Assembly (NCBI GenBank): GCA_934385225.1
Contig: CAKRPQ010000021.1
Span: 1 to 27,593, forward strand
DNA from: an uncultured Eubacteriales bacterium
Lineage (GTDB): Bacteria > Bacillota > Clostridia > Oscillospirales > CAG-272
Length of the DNA: 27,593 bases
Direction of reading: 5' to 3'
The position numbers and the translations under genes are program-made. Shown here piece after piece: positions 1-7,893 of this stretch (position 1 is its first letter; each line of letters opens with the position of its first letter). Under the pieces are notes generated by a model. It searched no databases. It was given only the letters and a program-made list of their open reading frames with translations, and was not told the DNA's origin.

Positions 1-1
1 C

Positions 2-1882
2 GGCGGCGAAATGATCCCGGGCAAGGAAATAGCTCTCCGCATAGATCAGACGCTTACGCAGGACGCAACGGGAACGATGGCATACCTCGAATTTGAGGCT
101 ATCGGCGTTCCGCGCGTAAAAACCGAGCTTTCGGTTGCGTACATTGACCATAATACACTTCAAACGGGATTTGAAAACCCCGATGACCACCTCTATATAC
201 AGTCTGTCGCGAAGAAGCACGGTATCAGATTTTCGCGTCCCGGAAACGGCATATGCCATCAGGTTCATCTCGAACGTTTCGGAATCCCCGGTAAAACGCT
301 TATCGGTTCGGACAGCCATACGCCGACGGGCGGCGGAATCGGAATGCTCGCAATGGGCGCGGGCGGTCTTGACGTAGCTGTTGCAATGGGCGGCGGTGCT
401 TACAATATCGTTATGCCGAAGATGATAAGAGTAAATCTCACGGGCAAACTTCGTCCGTTCGTCACGGCAAAGGACGTTTCGCTTGAAATTCTCCGTCTTC
501 TCTCGGTAAAAGGCGGTGTCGGATATATAATCGAATGGTGCGGAGAGGGAATAAAAACGCTTTCCGTTCCCGAAAGAGCGACGATAACAAATATGGGCAC
601 GGAACTCGGCGCAACGACGTCGATATTCCCGTCCGATGAGGTCACAAAGGCATTTCTTGAAGCGCAGGGACGCGGAGACGCCTATGTTCCGCTCTCGGCA
701 GACTCCGACGCTGTTTATGATAAGGAAATAAACATCAACCTGTCCGAGCTTGAACCGCTTCTCGCCTGCCCGTCAAGCCCAGATAACATAAAAAAAGCGA
801 CCGAGTTTTCGGGCGTAAAAGTCGATCAGGTCTGTATCGGCTCATGCACGAACTCCTCGCTTCGCGATATGCTCCGCGTTGCGAAAATACTTAAAGGCAA
901 GAAGATTGCCGACAGCGTGAGCCTTTCGGTTTCGCCCGGATCAAGGCAGGTGCTTTCGATGCTTGCCGACTGCGGCGCGCTTACCGATATAATCGAATCG
1001 GGTGCGAGAGTGCTTGAATGTGCGTGCGGTCCGTGTATAGGAATGGGTTTTTCGCCGAATTCGGGCGGCGTTTCGCTAAGGACTTTCAACCGTAACTTTG
1101 AGGGCAGAAGCGGTACGAGAGACGCAGGCGTTTACCTCGTTTCTCCCGAACTTGCGGCGGTTTCCGCACTTACGGGATATATTACCGATCCGAGAACTCT
1201 CGGTGATTACCCCGAAATAGAGATGCCCGAAAAATTCAAGGTCAACGACAGTGCGGTCATTATGCCTGAACCCGCTGAAACCGCGGATAAAATCGAGGTT
1301 CGCCGAGGTCCGAATATAAAACCGCTGCCCGAATTTATCCCTCTCTCGGATACAATATCCGCACCTCTTACGCTTAAAGTCGGCGATAATATCACGACCG
1401 ACCATATCATGCCCGCAGGCTCGAAAATCCTTCCGTTCCGCTCAAATATTCCGTATCTTTCAAAGTTCTGTTTCTCTGTATGCGACGAAACTTTCCCCGA
1501 AAGAGCAAAGGAAGCGGGAAAGAGCATTATCGTCGGCGGATCGAACTACGGTCAGGGTTCGTCGCGTGAACACGCGGCACTTGTTCCGCTTTACCTCGGT
1601 GTCAGAGCCGTCGTCGCAAAGAGCTTTGCGAGAATACACGCCGCAAACCTTATAAATGCGGGAATAGTTCCGCTCGTGTTTGAAAATCCCGACGACTACG
1701 AAAAGCTGAATCAAGGTGATAAACTCGAAATATCGGGACTCTTCGATGCGCTTACAAGCGGTAAGGCGACCCTTACGGACAAGACAAACGGTGAGAAAAT
1801 CGCGGTCTGCTGCGACTTTTCCGAGAGACAGGCAGGTATTCTGCGCGCGGGCGGTCTGCTTAAATACACTAACGCGAAATAA
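2..1882 (+). CDS. acn: Aconitate hydratase (aconitase), 5' end cut by window edge
   Basis: Interconverts citrate and isocitrate through cis-aconitate with a [4Fe-4S] cluster in the cytoplasm. The reading frame is open to the window edge, and the residues just before the first ATG (base 11) read Gly-Gly-Glu followed by MIPGKEIALRIDQTLTQD, which in this family is internal. Roughly 20 N-terminal codons therefore lie outside the window. Numbering from base 11, the cluster cysteines are C279 (IGSCTNSS), C339 and C342 (CGPCIG), spaced as in the family. The C-terminal swivel domain carries GSNYGQGSSREHAA. At about 640 residues it matches the short bacterial and mitochondrial-like aconitase rather than the 890-residue AcnA. 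The isocitrate dehydrogenase gene follows 12 bases downstream, so the two are probably cotranscribed to supply 2-oxoglutarate. The call is firm; the exact subfamily is less certain. Confidence 0.95.
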   Translation, partial: GGEMIPGKEIALRIDQTLTQDATGTMAYLEFEAIGVPRVKTELSVAYIDHNTLQTGFENPDDHLYIQSVAKKHGIRFSRPGNGICHQVHLERFGIPGKTLIGSDSHTPTGGGIGMLAMGAGGLDVAVAMGGGAYNIVMPKMIRVNLTGKLRPFVTAKDVSLEILRLLSVKGGVGYIIEWCGEGIKTLSVPERATITNMGTELGATTSIFPSDEVTKAFLEAQGRGDAYVPLSADSDAVYDKEININLSELEPLLACPSSPDNIKKATEFSGVKVDQVCIGSCTNSSLRDMLRVAKILKGKKIADSVSLSVSPGSRQVLSMLADCGALTDIIESGARVLECACGPCIGMGFSPNSGGVSLRTFNRNFEGRSGTRDAGVYLVSPELAAVSALTGYITDPRTLGDYPEIEMPEKFKVNDSAVIMPEPAETADKIEVRRGPNIKPLPEFIPLSDTISAPLTLKVGDNITTDHIMPAGSKILPFRSNIPYLSKFCFSVCDETFPERAKEAGKSIIVGGSNYGQGSSREHAALVPLYLGVRAVVAKSFARIHAANLINAGIVPLVFENPDDYEKLNQGDKLEISGLFDALTSGKATLTDKTNGEKIAVCCDFSERQAGILRAGGLLKYTNAK

Positions 1883-1894
1883 CGGAGATATAAG

Positions 1895-3097
1895 ATGGAC
1901 AAGATAAAAATGAAAACGCCTCTCGTCGAGATGGACGGAGACGAAATGACGAGAATTATATGGAAGATGATAAAGGACGAGCTTATTCTTCCTTTCGTCG
2001 ATCTTGAAACCGAATATTACGACCTCGGACTTCCCGAAAGAGAGCGTACAAAGGATAAGGTCACGCACGACTCCGCCGAAGCGACAAAAAAATACGGCGT
2101 TGCGGTAAAGTGCGCTACGATAACTCCTAATAAACAAAGAGTTGAGGAATACGGACTTTCCGAGATGTGGAAAAGCCCGAACGGAACGATAAGAGCCGCG
2201 CTTGACGGCACTGTTTTCAGAGCTCCGATACTGATAGACAGCATAAAGCCCGTCGTAAAGAACTGGAAAAAACCGATAACAATCGCAAGACACGCATATG
2301 GTGATATTTATAAAGCGACCGAATACCGCGTACCCGAAAAGGGAAAAGCGGAGCTTGTCTTTACGGACGAGAGCGGAAAAGAAAAGTTCAGAGAAACGAT
2401 ATACGACTTTGAATGCCCCGGTGTTCTCTGCGGTCAGTACAATAAGGACTCGTCCATACGCTCCTTTGCGCATTCCTGCTTCAAATATGCGCTTTCAACG
2501 GGTCAGGATCTCTGGTTTTCAACAAAGGACACGATCTCAAAGCAGTATGACCAGACCTTTAAGCTGATTTTTGAGGAAATCTACGAAAATGAGTACAAAA
2601 GGGCGTTTGAGGAGAAGGGAATAACCTATTTTTACACGCTTATCGACGATGCCGTCGCGAGAGTTATCAGGAGCGAAGGCGGGTTTATCTGGGCGTGCAA
2701 GAACTACGACGGCGACGTTATGAGCGATATGATTTCAACGGCGTTCGGTTCGCTTGCAATGATGACGAGCGTGCTCGTTTCTCCCGACGGAAAGTTTGAA
2801 TATGAGGCTGCACACGGCACGGTCACAAGACACTACTACCGCTATCTTAAAGGCGAGCAGACATCGACAAATCCCATGGCGACAATATATGCCTGGTCGG
2901 GTGCGCTCCGCAAACGCGGCGAGCTTGATGAACTTCCCGAACTTTGCGCGTTTGCCGACAGACTTGAAGGCGCGTGCATAAAGACGCTTGACGACGGAAT
3001 AATGACAAAGGACCTTGTAGGTCTTGTCGATGAGGGAACAAAGGTGAAAAGCGTCAATACGGAAGAGTTTATAAAGGCTATAAGAGAAAGAATCTGA
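1895..3097 (+). CDS. icd: NADP-dependent isocitrate dehydrogenase, eukaryotic-like type
   Basis: Oxidatively decarboxylates isocitrate to 2-oxoglutarate with NADP+. The 400-residue protein belongs to the homodimeric family that includes human IDH1 rather than to the E. coli Icd type. The substrate-binding segment has S94, N96, R100 and R109, and R132 sits in ARHAYGD, the same numbering as in human IDH1. The motif HGTVTRHYYRY carries the Arg-His pair that the family uses to select NADP over NAD. The ATG follows a GGAGAT-like ribosome site, and the gene starts 12 bases after the aconitase stop. A strong intrinsic terminator follows. With aconitase it forms the oxidative half-branch of the TCA cycle, used in anaerobes mainly for glutamate synthesis (inference). 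Confidence 0.95.
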   Translation: MDKIKMKTPLVEMDGDEMTRIIWKMIKDELILPFVDLETEYYDLGLPERERTKDKVTHDSAEATKKYGVAVKCATITPNKQRVEEYGLSEMWKSPNGTIRAALDGTVFRAPILIDSIKPVVKNWKKPITIARHAYGDIYKATEYRVPEKGKAELVFTDESGKEKFRETIYDFECPGVLCGQYNKDSSIRSFAHSCFKYALSTGQDLWFSTKDTISKQYDQTFKLIFEEIYENEYKRAFEEKGITYFYTLIDDAVARVIRSEGGFIWACKNYDGDVMSDMISTAFGSLAMMTSVLVSPDGKFEYEAAHGTVTRHYYRYLKGEQTSTNPMATIYAWSGALRKRGELDELPELCAFADRLEGACIKTLDDGIMTKDLVGLVDEGTKVKSVNTEEFIKAIRERI

Positions 3098-3116
3098 AAA
3101 AACATCATAAAGAAAC

Positions 3117-3146
3117 CGTCACGGCTTTCGGCTGTGACGTTTTTTT
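3117..3146 (+). terminator. Intrinsic terminator after icd
   Basis: A 9-bp stem (CGTCACGGC with GCTGTGACG, one G-T pair) closes a TTTCG loop and is followed by seven T residues. It separates the acn-icd transcript from the spoIIIA operon. Confidence 0.9.
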
Positions 3147-3204
3147 GCTTTCATCGGAATTATTTACTTCTTGTCCGAATAGTATTTATCGGGGAGAGGA
3201 TTAA

Positions 3205-4128
3205 ATGATTTACCTTGAAAAAAAGAAAGACGGGACAAGCGCGGCACTGCCCGTACTGATTGAAAACGCACTGCCGCAGAGTGTCAGAAACGAAATAGCG
3301 ACGCTTGAAAACGATTTTATCGCCACGCTCGAAGAAATAAGATTAAGACGCGGACGTCTGCCCGAATATATTGCGCTCGGAACAGGCGTTTTCGGTTCCA
3401 AACCGATAAATGATGCCGAAATGGACGATACAGTCTATGCTCTTTGCGAGCGTTCGGTGTATGCGCATACGGAAACCATCTGCCGCGGGTATATCAGAGC
3501 ACCGTGCGGAGTGAGAATAGGCGTGTGCGGAAGAGCCGTTAACGAAAACGGCAAGGTGACTGCCGTGCGTGATATTTCTTCGCTCAATATTCGCTTGCCG
3601 CGCGGGGATTTCCCCGATGTTTCGGCTCTCGCGGAGATTTTTTCGGAAAACGGCGGCGGTATGCTCGTTTTTTCGCCGCCGAGAGTAGGAAAAACGACAA
3701 TTCTCAGGGCTCTTGCGCGCGAACTTTCGGGAAAACGTCAAAAGCACGTTGCCATTGTGGATACGCGAGGCGAGCTTTCTTATGCGCTTGACGGTGAACG
3801 GCTCAGAGTTGATATTCTTGACGGATACCCAAGGGGCGACGGAATAGAAAATGCGATTAGAACGCTTTCTCCCGATGTGATAATCTGCGACGAGATAGGA
3901 AGCGACGCCGAAGCCGAGGCTATTCTGTCCGCGCAGAACTGCGGAGTGTCTGTAATCGCAAGTCTGCACGCGGGGAGTCTCCGCGAGGCTGCCAAAAAAC
4001 AAAAGAATGGCATAAAAGAGCTTTATGCCGCCGAGGTGTTTTCGACTTTTGTTCTGCTCGAAAGAGGCATAGGCAAGCGCAGATGCACATGGAATATCTA
4101 CGGCAGAGAGGAGTTTTTACAGGCTTGA
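3205..4128 (+). CDS. spoIIIAA: Stage III sporulation protein AA (SpoIIIAA), secretion-type ATPase
   Basis: Cytosolic ATPase of the mother-cell channel complex (SpoIIIAA-AH with SpoIIQ), related to type II and type IV secretion ATPases, and needed for forespore development after engulfment. The 307 residues match the family length. The P-loop is SPPRVGKTT (S157 to T165), with K163 as the nucleotide lysine; the first P-loop glycine is serine. Walker B is DVIICDEIG with D229 and E230. The ATG has the ribosome site GGGGAGAGG five bases upstream. It is the first gene of a tight eight-gene operon and its TGA overlaps the proposed TTG start of spoIIIAB. In Bacillus the operon is read by sigma-E; I could not place a convincing sigma-E promoter here. 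Confidence 0.95.
   Translation: MIYLEKKKDGTSAALPVLIENALPQSVRNEIATLENDFIATLEEIRLRRGRLPEYIALGTGVFGSKPINDAEMDDTVYALCERSVYAHTETICRGYIRAPCGVRIGVCGRAVNENGKVTAVRDISSLNIRLPRGDFPDVSALAEIFSENGGGMLVFSPPRVGKTTILRALARELSGKRQKHVAIVDTRGELSYALDGERLRVDILDGYPRGDGIENAIRTLSPDVIICDEIGSDAEAEAILSAQNCGVSVIASLHAGSLREAAKKQKNGIKELYAAEVFSTFVLLERGIGKRRCTWNIYGREEFLQA
4106..4113 (+). promoter_or_regulatory. Ribosome binding site that selects the TTG start of spoIIIAB
   Basis: GAGAGGAG lies inside the end of spoIIIAA, 11 bases before TTG at 4125. The first ATG in frame (4140) has no Shine-Dalgarno sequence at a usable distance, and an upstream ATG (4083) would overlap spoIIIAA by 46 bases. The site therefore favours TTG. 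Confidence 0.6.
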
Positions 4129-4598
4129 CAATCCCTGCAATGAAGATAACGGGCGCCGCCTTAATGCTCTGCGCCGCGGTGCTTTGCGCGCTTGCCGTCA
4201 CTGTTTCCGAAAAGAAGCGGATAGAGCAGCTTGAAGCCTTTTTGGCTCTTGTTTCGCTTATTTTGTTTCAGATAGAAAATTACAGCAGAACTCTGCCCGA
4301 AATACTTGCCGCGTCGGATAAAAACATCTTAAAAAGGTGTGGGATAGAAAACGGGAAAATTCCCGATTTTGAGAACGGCGATCTTCTTATCGGCGAAAAT
4401 GAGCGCCGTATCCTCGGCACATTCTTCTGCGGCCTCGGACGGCACTGCAAAAGCGACGAAATAAAATTTTGCCGTGCCTGTATTTCGGAACTCGGAACAT
4501 TTACGGACAAAAGAAAAAGCGAGTACCCGAAAAAGCGGAAAATGACGTTCACACTCTGCGTTTCCGCCGCACTCGCAGTTATAATAATCATGCTTTGA
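4125..4598 (+). CDS. spoIIIAB: Stage III sporulation protein AB (SpoIIIAB)
   Basis: Membrane protein of the SpoIIIA channel complex, resembling GspF-type assembly platform proteins; it is thought to work with the ATPase SpoIIIAA. From TTG it is 157 residues against about 170 in Bacillus. It has a hydrophobic N-terminal helix (MLCAAVLCALAVTV), a helical soluble middle containing FLALVSLILFQIENYSRTLPEIL, and a C-terminal membrane helix (LCVSAALAVIIIML). The TTG overlaps the spoIIIAA stop as TTGA, a common translational-coupling arrangement. Alternative starts are ATG 4083 and ATG 4140; only the TTG has a well-placed ribosome site. spoIIIAC follows 10 bases downstream. Confidence 0.88.
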   Translation: MTIPAMKITGAALMLCAAVLCALAVTVSEKKRIEQLEAFLALVSLILFQIENYSRTLPEILAASDKNILKRCGIENGKIPDFENGDLLIGENERRILGTFFCGLGRHCKSDEIKFCRACISELGTFTDKRKSEYPKKRKMTFTLCVSAALAVIIIML

Positions 4599-4608
4599 GG
4601 TTTAATAT

Positions 4609-4803
4609 ATGGACGTTACGCTTGTACTTAAAGTCGCGGGAGTCGGAATTTTGGTTGCCGCCGCCGCGCAGATTCTCGGAAAATCGGGTAGGGACGAGCA
4701 GGCGGTGATGGTCACTGTGACGGGAATAGTGGTCGTTCTCCTTATGCTCGTCGGTGAAATGGGTACTCTCTTCGAAAAGGTGAGAACCGTGTTCGGATTA
4801 TAA
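4609..4803 (+). CDS. spoIIIAC: Stage III sporulation protein AC (SpoIIIAC)
   Basis: Small membrane protein of the SpoIIIA complex, 64 residues against about 68 in Bacillus. Two hydrophobic helices (VLKVAGVGILVAAAAQIL and VMVTVTGIVVVLLMLVGEM) are joined by the short polar turn GKSGRDEQ, the usual layout of this family. The first helix resembles one in SpoIIIAD. The GAGG ribosome site overlaps the end of spoIIIAB. Its TAA shares an A with the next ATG (TAATG), so translation of AC and AD is probably coupled. Confidence 0.92.
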   Translation: MDVTLVLKVAGVGILVAAAAQILGKSGRDEQAVMVTVTGIVVVLLMLVGEMGTLFEKVRTVFGL

Positions 4804-5192
4804 TGGATACGGCGGTAAAGGTCTGCGGTATTGCGCTTATCTGCGTTTTCGCCGTCATAAGCCTTAAAAATCTGAAAGACACCTGCGCTGTGCTTGTGCG
4901 GCTTGCGTCGTCGGTCGTTTTCTTCGGACTTTTCTGCGGAATGCTCTCTCCGTTTGTCTCCTTTGTGAAAACGACAATGAACGACGGCGGAATGAGCGGA
5001 TATACGGGTCTTCTTTTCAAAGCTCTCGGCATTGCTTTTCTTACGGGGATATCCTCGTCCGTCTGCCGTGACAGCGGGGAAGCCGGAATAGCGCAGGGAG
5101 TGGAGACTGTCGGAAGAGCGGAGATACTTCTCCTTGCCGTTCCGCTTCTCGAAGATCTTTTCGGAATGGCGAAGGAAATACTTACATGGTAA
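4803..5192 (+). CDS. spoIIIAD: Stage III sporulation protein AD (SpoIIIAD)
   Basis: Polytopic membrane component of the SpoIIIA complex, 129 residues, close to the family length of about 130. Several hydrophobic segments are visible (KVCGIALICVFAVISLK, ASSVVFFGLFCGMLSPFV, LLFKALGIAFLTGIS), followed by the family-typical stretch CRDSGEAGIAQGVETVGRAEILLLAVPLLEDL. The start overlaps the spoIIIAC stop, and the 3' end overlaps spoIIIAE by 7 bases. Its place fourth in the operon supports the call. Confidence 0.93.
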   Translation: MDTAVKVCGIALICVFAVISLKNLKDTCAVLVRLASSVVFFGLFCGMLSPFVSFVKTTMNDGGMSGYTGLLFKALGIAFLTGISSSVCRDSGEAGIAQGVETVGRAEILLLAVPLLEDLFGMAKEILTW

Positions 5193-6325
5193 AAAAGACG
5201 TTTGCTTTTCTTTTTGCGCTTTTTCTGTTCATTTTTCTCATTTTTGTTCCCGCAGAGGTGTCGGCGTTCGATCTGCCTGCTACATACGACGAATACGAGG
5301 AGTACGATGATTTTACGGAGAGTATTCCCGATGACGTAAAGAACTCACTTCCGCAGGGAATTTTCGATTCGGACGGTTCCGTTCTGCGCGATACGGCAAG
5401 TTCGAGGGGAATGTTTGGAATCATATGGAAAATGCTCGGCTTCAATATAAAAGAAGCACTCCGGATGTTCTCAAAGCTGTGCTTTATAGTGATACTTGCA
5501 GCTGTTTTCAAAACGATGGAGAAGAATTTCGAGAGCAAATCCGTGTCGGAGGCATTTTCTGTCTGTACGGGTGCGGCTTTTTCTGTCATGATACTCGGCG
5601 GGCAGACGCAGATGATACGCGCGGTCTCGGATTTTCTTGACAGACTTTGCGCCCTCGTCAACTCAATGATACCGCTTATAGGCGTTCTCTGCGCCTCTGG
5701 AGGAAATGTTTCGCTCGCGTCGGGCGGAACGGCTTCACTATCGTTTTTTATACTCGTCTGCGAAAATTTCTGTGGTAAAACGCTCGTTCCCATGGTCGGA
5801 CTTTGTACCGCATTTGCCGTCGCCTCGGTTTTTTCGTCGGGGATCGATTCGGGAAGCATTGCAGGCACGGTGAAACGTACATACACCTTTGTTCTCGGAC
5901 TTTTTATGACCGTTATGGGACTTATTATGAGTGCGCAGACAACTCTTGCCTCGCGTGCGGACAGCCTGTCGGCGCGTGCGGTAAAATATGCCGTCGGTAC
6001 ATACATTCCCGTTGTCGGCGGGAGCATAGGAGAGTCGCTAAGAACTGTCGGCGCTTGTGCCGACTATATTCGTTCGAGCGTCGGAACGCTCGGAATCGTT
6101 ATAATTATCGTTCTCCTTTGCCCGACGCTTCTGTCGCTTGTATTTACCCGCCTTTCGCTCGCCTTTTCGGCATTTGCTTCAAAAGTTCTCGGACTTGAAA
6201 GAGAGGCAAAGTTCATTTCCGAGCTTGAAAATATTTACGGATATATGATAGCTGTCTGCTCCGTTTCGTCGGTGCTGTTTATTTACGCACTCACGTTGTT
6301 CGTCAGGAGCAGTTCGGCAATGTAG
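5186..6325 (+). CDS. spoIIIAE: Stage III sporulation protein AE (SpoIIIAE)
   Basis: Largest membrane component of the mother-cell channel, 379 residues against about 400 in Bacillus. Residues 1-27 look like a signal peptide (positive start, Phe/Leu-rich core, VSA at the end). An acidic, Tyr-rich segment follows (YDEYEEYDDFTESIPDD). From about residue 80 there are several membrane helices with the family-typical segments EALRMFSKLCFIVILAAVFK, FSVCTGAAFSVMILGG and GTYIPVVGGSIGESL. The ATG overlaps the spoIIIAD stop; the ribosome site GAAGGAAA lies in spoIIIAD. spoIIIAF follows 15 bases later. Confidence 0.94.
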   Translation: MVKKTFAFLFALFLFIFLIFVPAEVSAFDLPATYDEYEEYDDFTESIPDDVKNSLPQGIFDSDGSVLRDTASSRGMFGIIWKMLGFNIKEALRMFSKLCFIVILAAVFKTMEKNFESKSVSEAFSVCTGAAFSVMILGGQTQMIRAVSDFLDRLCALVNSMIPLIGVLCASGGNVSLASGGTASLSFFILVCENFCGKTLVPMVGLCTAFAVASVFSSGIDSGSIAGTVKRTYTFVLGLFMTVMGLIMSAQTTLASRADSLSARAVKYAVGTYIPVVGGSIGESLRTVGACADYIRSSVGTLGIVIIIVLLCPTLLSLVFTRLSLAFSAFASKVLGLEREAKFISELENIYGYMIAVCSVSSVLFIYALTLFVRSSSAM

Positions 6326-6340
6326 AGGTTATAAGTATAT

Positions 6341-6805
6341 ATGAAAGAATATCTTGTTTCCGTCATAACCGTTTCGGTCGGGCTTTCCGTCGCACGGCTT
6401 TCTGTATCTTTCGGGGACGGTAAGGGCGTTTATAAAGCTGTCTCTTTTGTTACGGCTCTTATCTTTTTTGTCGCCGTTATATCGCCTGTCCGCGGAATCC
6501 CGTCGCTTGCGGAGTATTTTGAAAATCTGCCCGATCTGCCCGAAACCGAGGAAAAATATGACGGTGTATGGCAAAGCAGGATAAAAGACGTTTCGGAGGA
6601 GAAGATAGGAGCGTATGTAAAAGAAATTCTCTCGGAGGAGTTCGGGACGGACGACTGCGTCATTTCCTGCGATTTTGACGCCGATATGCGACCCGAACGA
6701 ATAAACATAACGGTGAATTCGGGAGGACTTTTCACGAACCCGCGGCGGGCAGAAAAAAGAGTGTCGGAAATTTTCGGGTGCGAATGCGTTCTTTACGGGA
6801 GGTGA
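6341..6805 (+). CDS. spoIIIAF: Stage III sporulation protein AF (SpoIIIAF)
   Basis: Membrane protein of the SpoIIIA complex, 154 residues, shorter than the roughly 200 in Bacillus. Two N-terminal membrane helices (about residues 4-22 and 32-50) are followed by a soluble domain. This domain ends in the ring-building-like pattern of the family: IGAYVKEILSEEF, a beta strand around INITV, and RAEKRVSEIFGCECVLYG. The gene has a GAGG ribosome site. The GGAGGTGA that serves spoIIIAG overlaps its TGA. Confidence 0.88.
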   Translation: MKEYLVSVITVSVGLSVARLSVSFGDGKGVYKAVSFVTALIFFVAVISPVRGIPSLAEYFENLPDLPETEEKYDGVWQSRIKDVSEEKIGAYVKEILSEEFGTDDCVISCDFDADMRPERINITVNSGGLFTNPRRAEKRVSEIFGCECVLYGR

Positions 6806-6809
6806 TGGA

Positions 6810-7181
6810 ATGAAGCAATTTCTTGTCAGCATAAAGAAAGGCGGTTGGGTCGTTATTGCCGTCGCGGCGACTCTCGGATTTATTCTTATGCTTGCGCCGA
6901 AGGTTAAAAACGACGGAGTGCAGAGTGCCGCAGCCGGTAAACAGATCATGATGACAATGACAGAGGACAAAATAAAGACGCTCTGCGAGAAGGTTGACGG
7001 TGTAGGTGAAACGACTGTTGCCGTGACGTATGACGAGAAGGACGGACGCTCCGTTATCTGCGGAGTCGGAATAGTCTGCGAGGGCGGAGACGATCCCGAA
7101 ACGGAGCGGAAGCTGCTTTCGCTTGTGTCTGCCGCGTGCGGCGTTCCGACAAATAAAATTTACATTGCGGGCGGCAAATAA
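6810..7181 (+). CDS. spoIIIAG: Stage III sporulation protein AG (SpoIIIAG), short form
   Basis: Ring-forming component of the channel, with one membrane helix (residues 11-29) and a domain outside the mother-cell membrane. The visible order is helix (TEDKIKTLCEKVDGV), strand (GETTVAVTYDE), strand (SVICGVGIVCEGG), helix (PETERKLLSLVSAACGV), strand (NKIYIAGG), the ring-building motif fold shared with EscJ/PrgK and SpoIIIAH. At 123 residues it is far shorter than the Bacillus protein (about 229). The missing part is mainly the insertion between the first two strands, replaced here by about five residues. The GGAGGTGA site lies three bases upstream of the leader GGA before ATG. The reading frame is intact, so this looks like a natural short form, not a truncation. 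Confidence 0.9.
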   Translation: MKQFLVSIKKGGWVVIAVAATLGFILMLAPKVKNDGVQSAAAGKQIMMTMTEDKIKTLCEKVDGVGETTVAVTYDEKDGRSVICGVGIVCEGGDDPETERKLLSLVSAACGVPTNKIYIAGGK

Positions 7182-7254
7182 ATGTAATAAGCGAGTACTG
7201 CCGCTCATATTATTGACTGACCACAATTTTAAGATTATCGGAAGGAGATATGCT

Positions 7255-7854
7255 ATGAATGTAAAAAGTGCATGGGGGAAAACCAAGGGTTTTTTCACAA
7301 AGGTCGGAAAAAAGAATGTCATAATCGGGTGCTCGATCCTGCTTATCGGGTGCGCGGTCGCGCTTAACTGGGCGTTGTTCGGATCGGCAAAGAAATCGTC
7401 CGCTCCCGATTATTCGGTTTCGTCGGGAATGACAACAGGAAACGGAGGCGGGACCGTTGTCGGAACAAACACGGGCGGTATGACGGACGAAAAAACGTCG
7501 TCGGACGATGAAAGCTACTTCGCAACATCGCAGATAAACCGCAGGCGTGCAAGAGACGAGGCGATGGAGGTTCTCCAAAGCGTTGCCGACAGCGAGAGTA
7601 CGAACGCGGAGGCAAAGGAGAAGGCACTTGCCGATATTCAGAAGATTGCCGCCGATATGGAAAACGAGTCGAACATCGAATCACTTGTCGTTTCAAAGGG
7701 ATTTGAGAAGTGTGTTGCGGTTGTAAGCGGCGGGACGGCGAGCATCGTTGTAAAGGGTGAGGAACTGCTTGACACCGAAATCGCGCAGATAAACGAGATC
7801 GTTTACGAGCAGACGGGAATTATGCCCGAAAACATAAAGATAATTTGCAAATAA
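7255..7854 (+). CDS. spoIIIAH: Stage III sporulation protein AH (SpoIIIAH)
   Basis: Mother-cell partner of forespore SpoIIQ; the two meet between the membranes and join the halves of the channel. The 199-residue protein has a short cytosolic start, one membrane helix (21-43), a Ser/Thr/Gly-rich linker and a ring-building domain. The domain includes the family motif SQINRRRARDEAMEVLQSVA and the ending VYEQTGIMPENIKIICK. The ATG at 7255 has GGAAGGAG five bases upstream; a longer frame opens at 7123 but would run into spoIIIAG and lacks a ribosome site. A 73-base gap separates it from spoIIIAG, the only sizeable gap in the operon. It is the last gene before the terminator. Confidence 0.93.
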   Translation: MNVKSAWGKTKGFFTKVGKKNVIIGCSILLIGCAVALNWALFGSAKKSSAPDYSVSSGMTTGNGGGTVVGTNTGGMTDEKTSSDDESYFATSQINRRRARDEAMEVLQSVADSESTNAEAKEKALADIQKIAADMENESNIESLVVSKGFEKCVAVVSGGTASIVVKGEELLDTEIAQINEIVYEQTGIMPENIKIICK

Positions 7855-7857
7855 AAA

Positions 7858-7881
7858 AACGGGTGCCGCATGGCACCCGTT
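7858..7881. terminator. Bidirectional terminator between spoIIIAH and rpsR
   Basis: A 10-bp perfect stem (AACGGGTGCC with GGCACCCGTT) closes a GCAT loop. T-rich sequence follows on the plus strand (TCGTTTTTA) and, read from the other side, the A-run at 7854-7859 gives a T-run on the minus strand. It lies exactly between two converging operons. Confidence 0.92.
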
Positions 7882-7893
7882 TCGTTTTTAATT

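Noticed and set aside
1460..2473. Long open frame on the minus strand across acn and icd
   Set aside because: It is the antisense shadow of two well-recognised genes, shows no family motifs and has no ribosome site.
3157..3185. Possible sigma-E promoter (GAATTATT and AATAGTAT) before spoIIIAA
   Set aside because: The -10 matches only about five of eight consensus positions, and the implied start point would fall in the spoIIIAA ribosome site.
7210..7240. TTGACT with a possible -10 in the gap before spoIIIAH
   Set aside because: At 17 bases downstream the sequence is TATCGG, a poor -10, and no sigma-E-like match with correct spacing was found.
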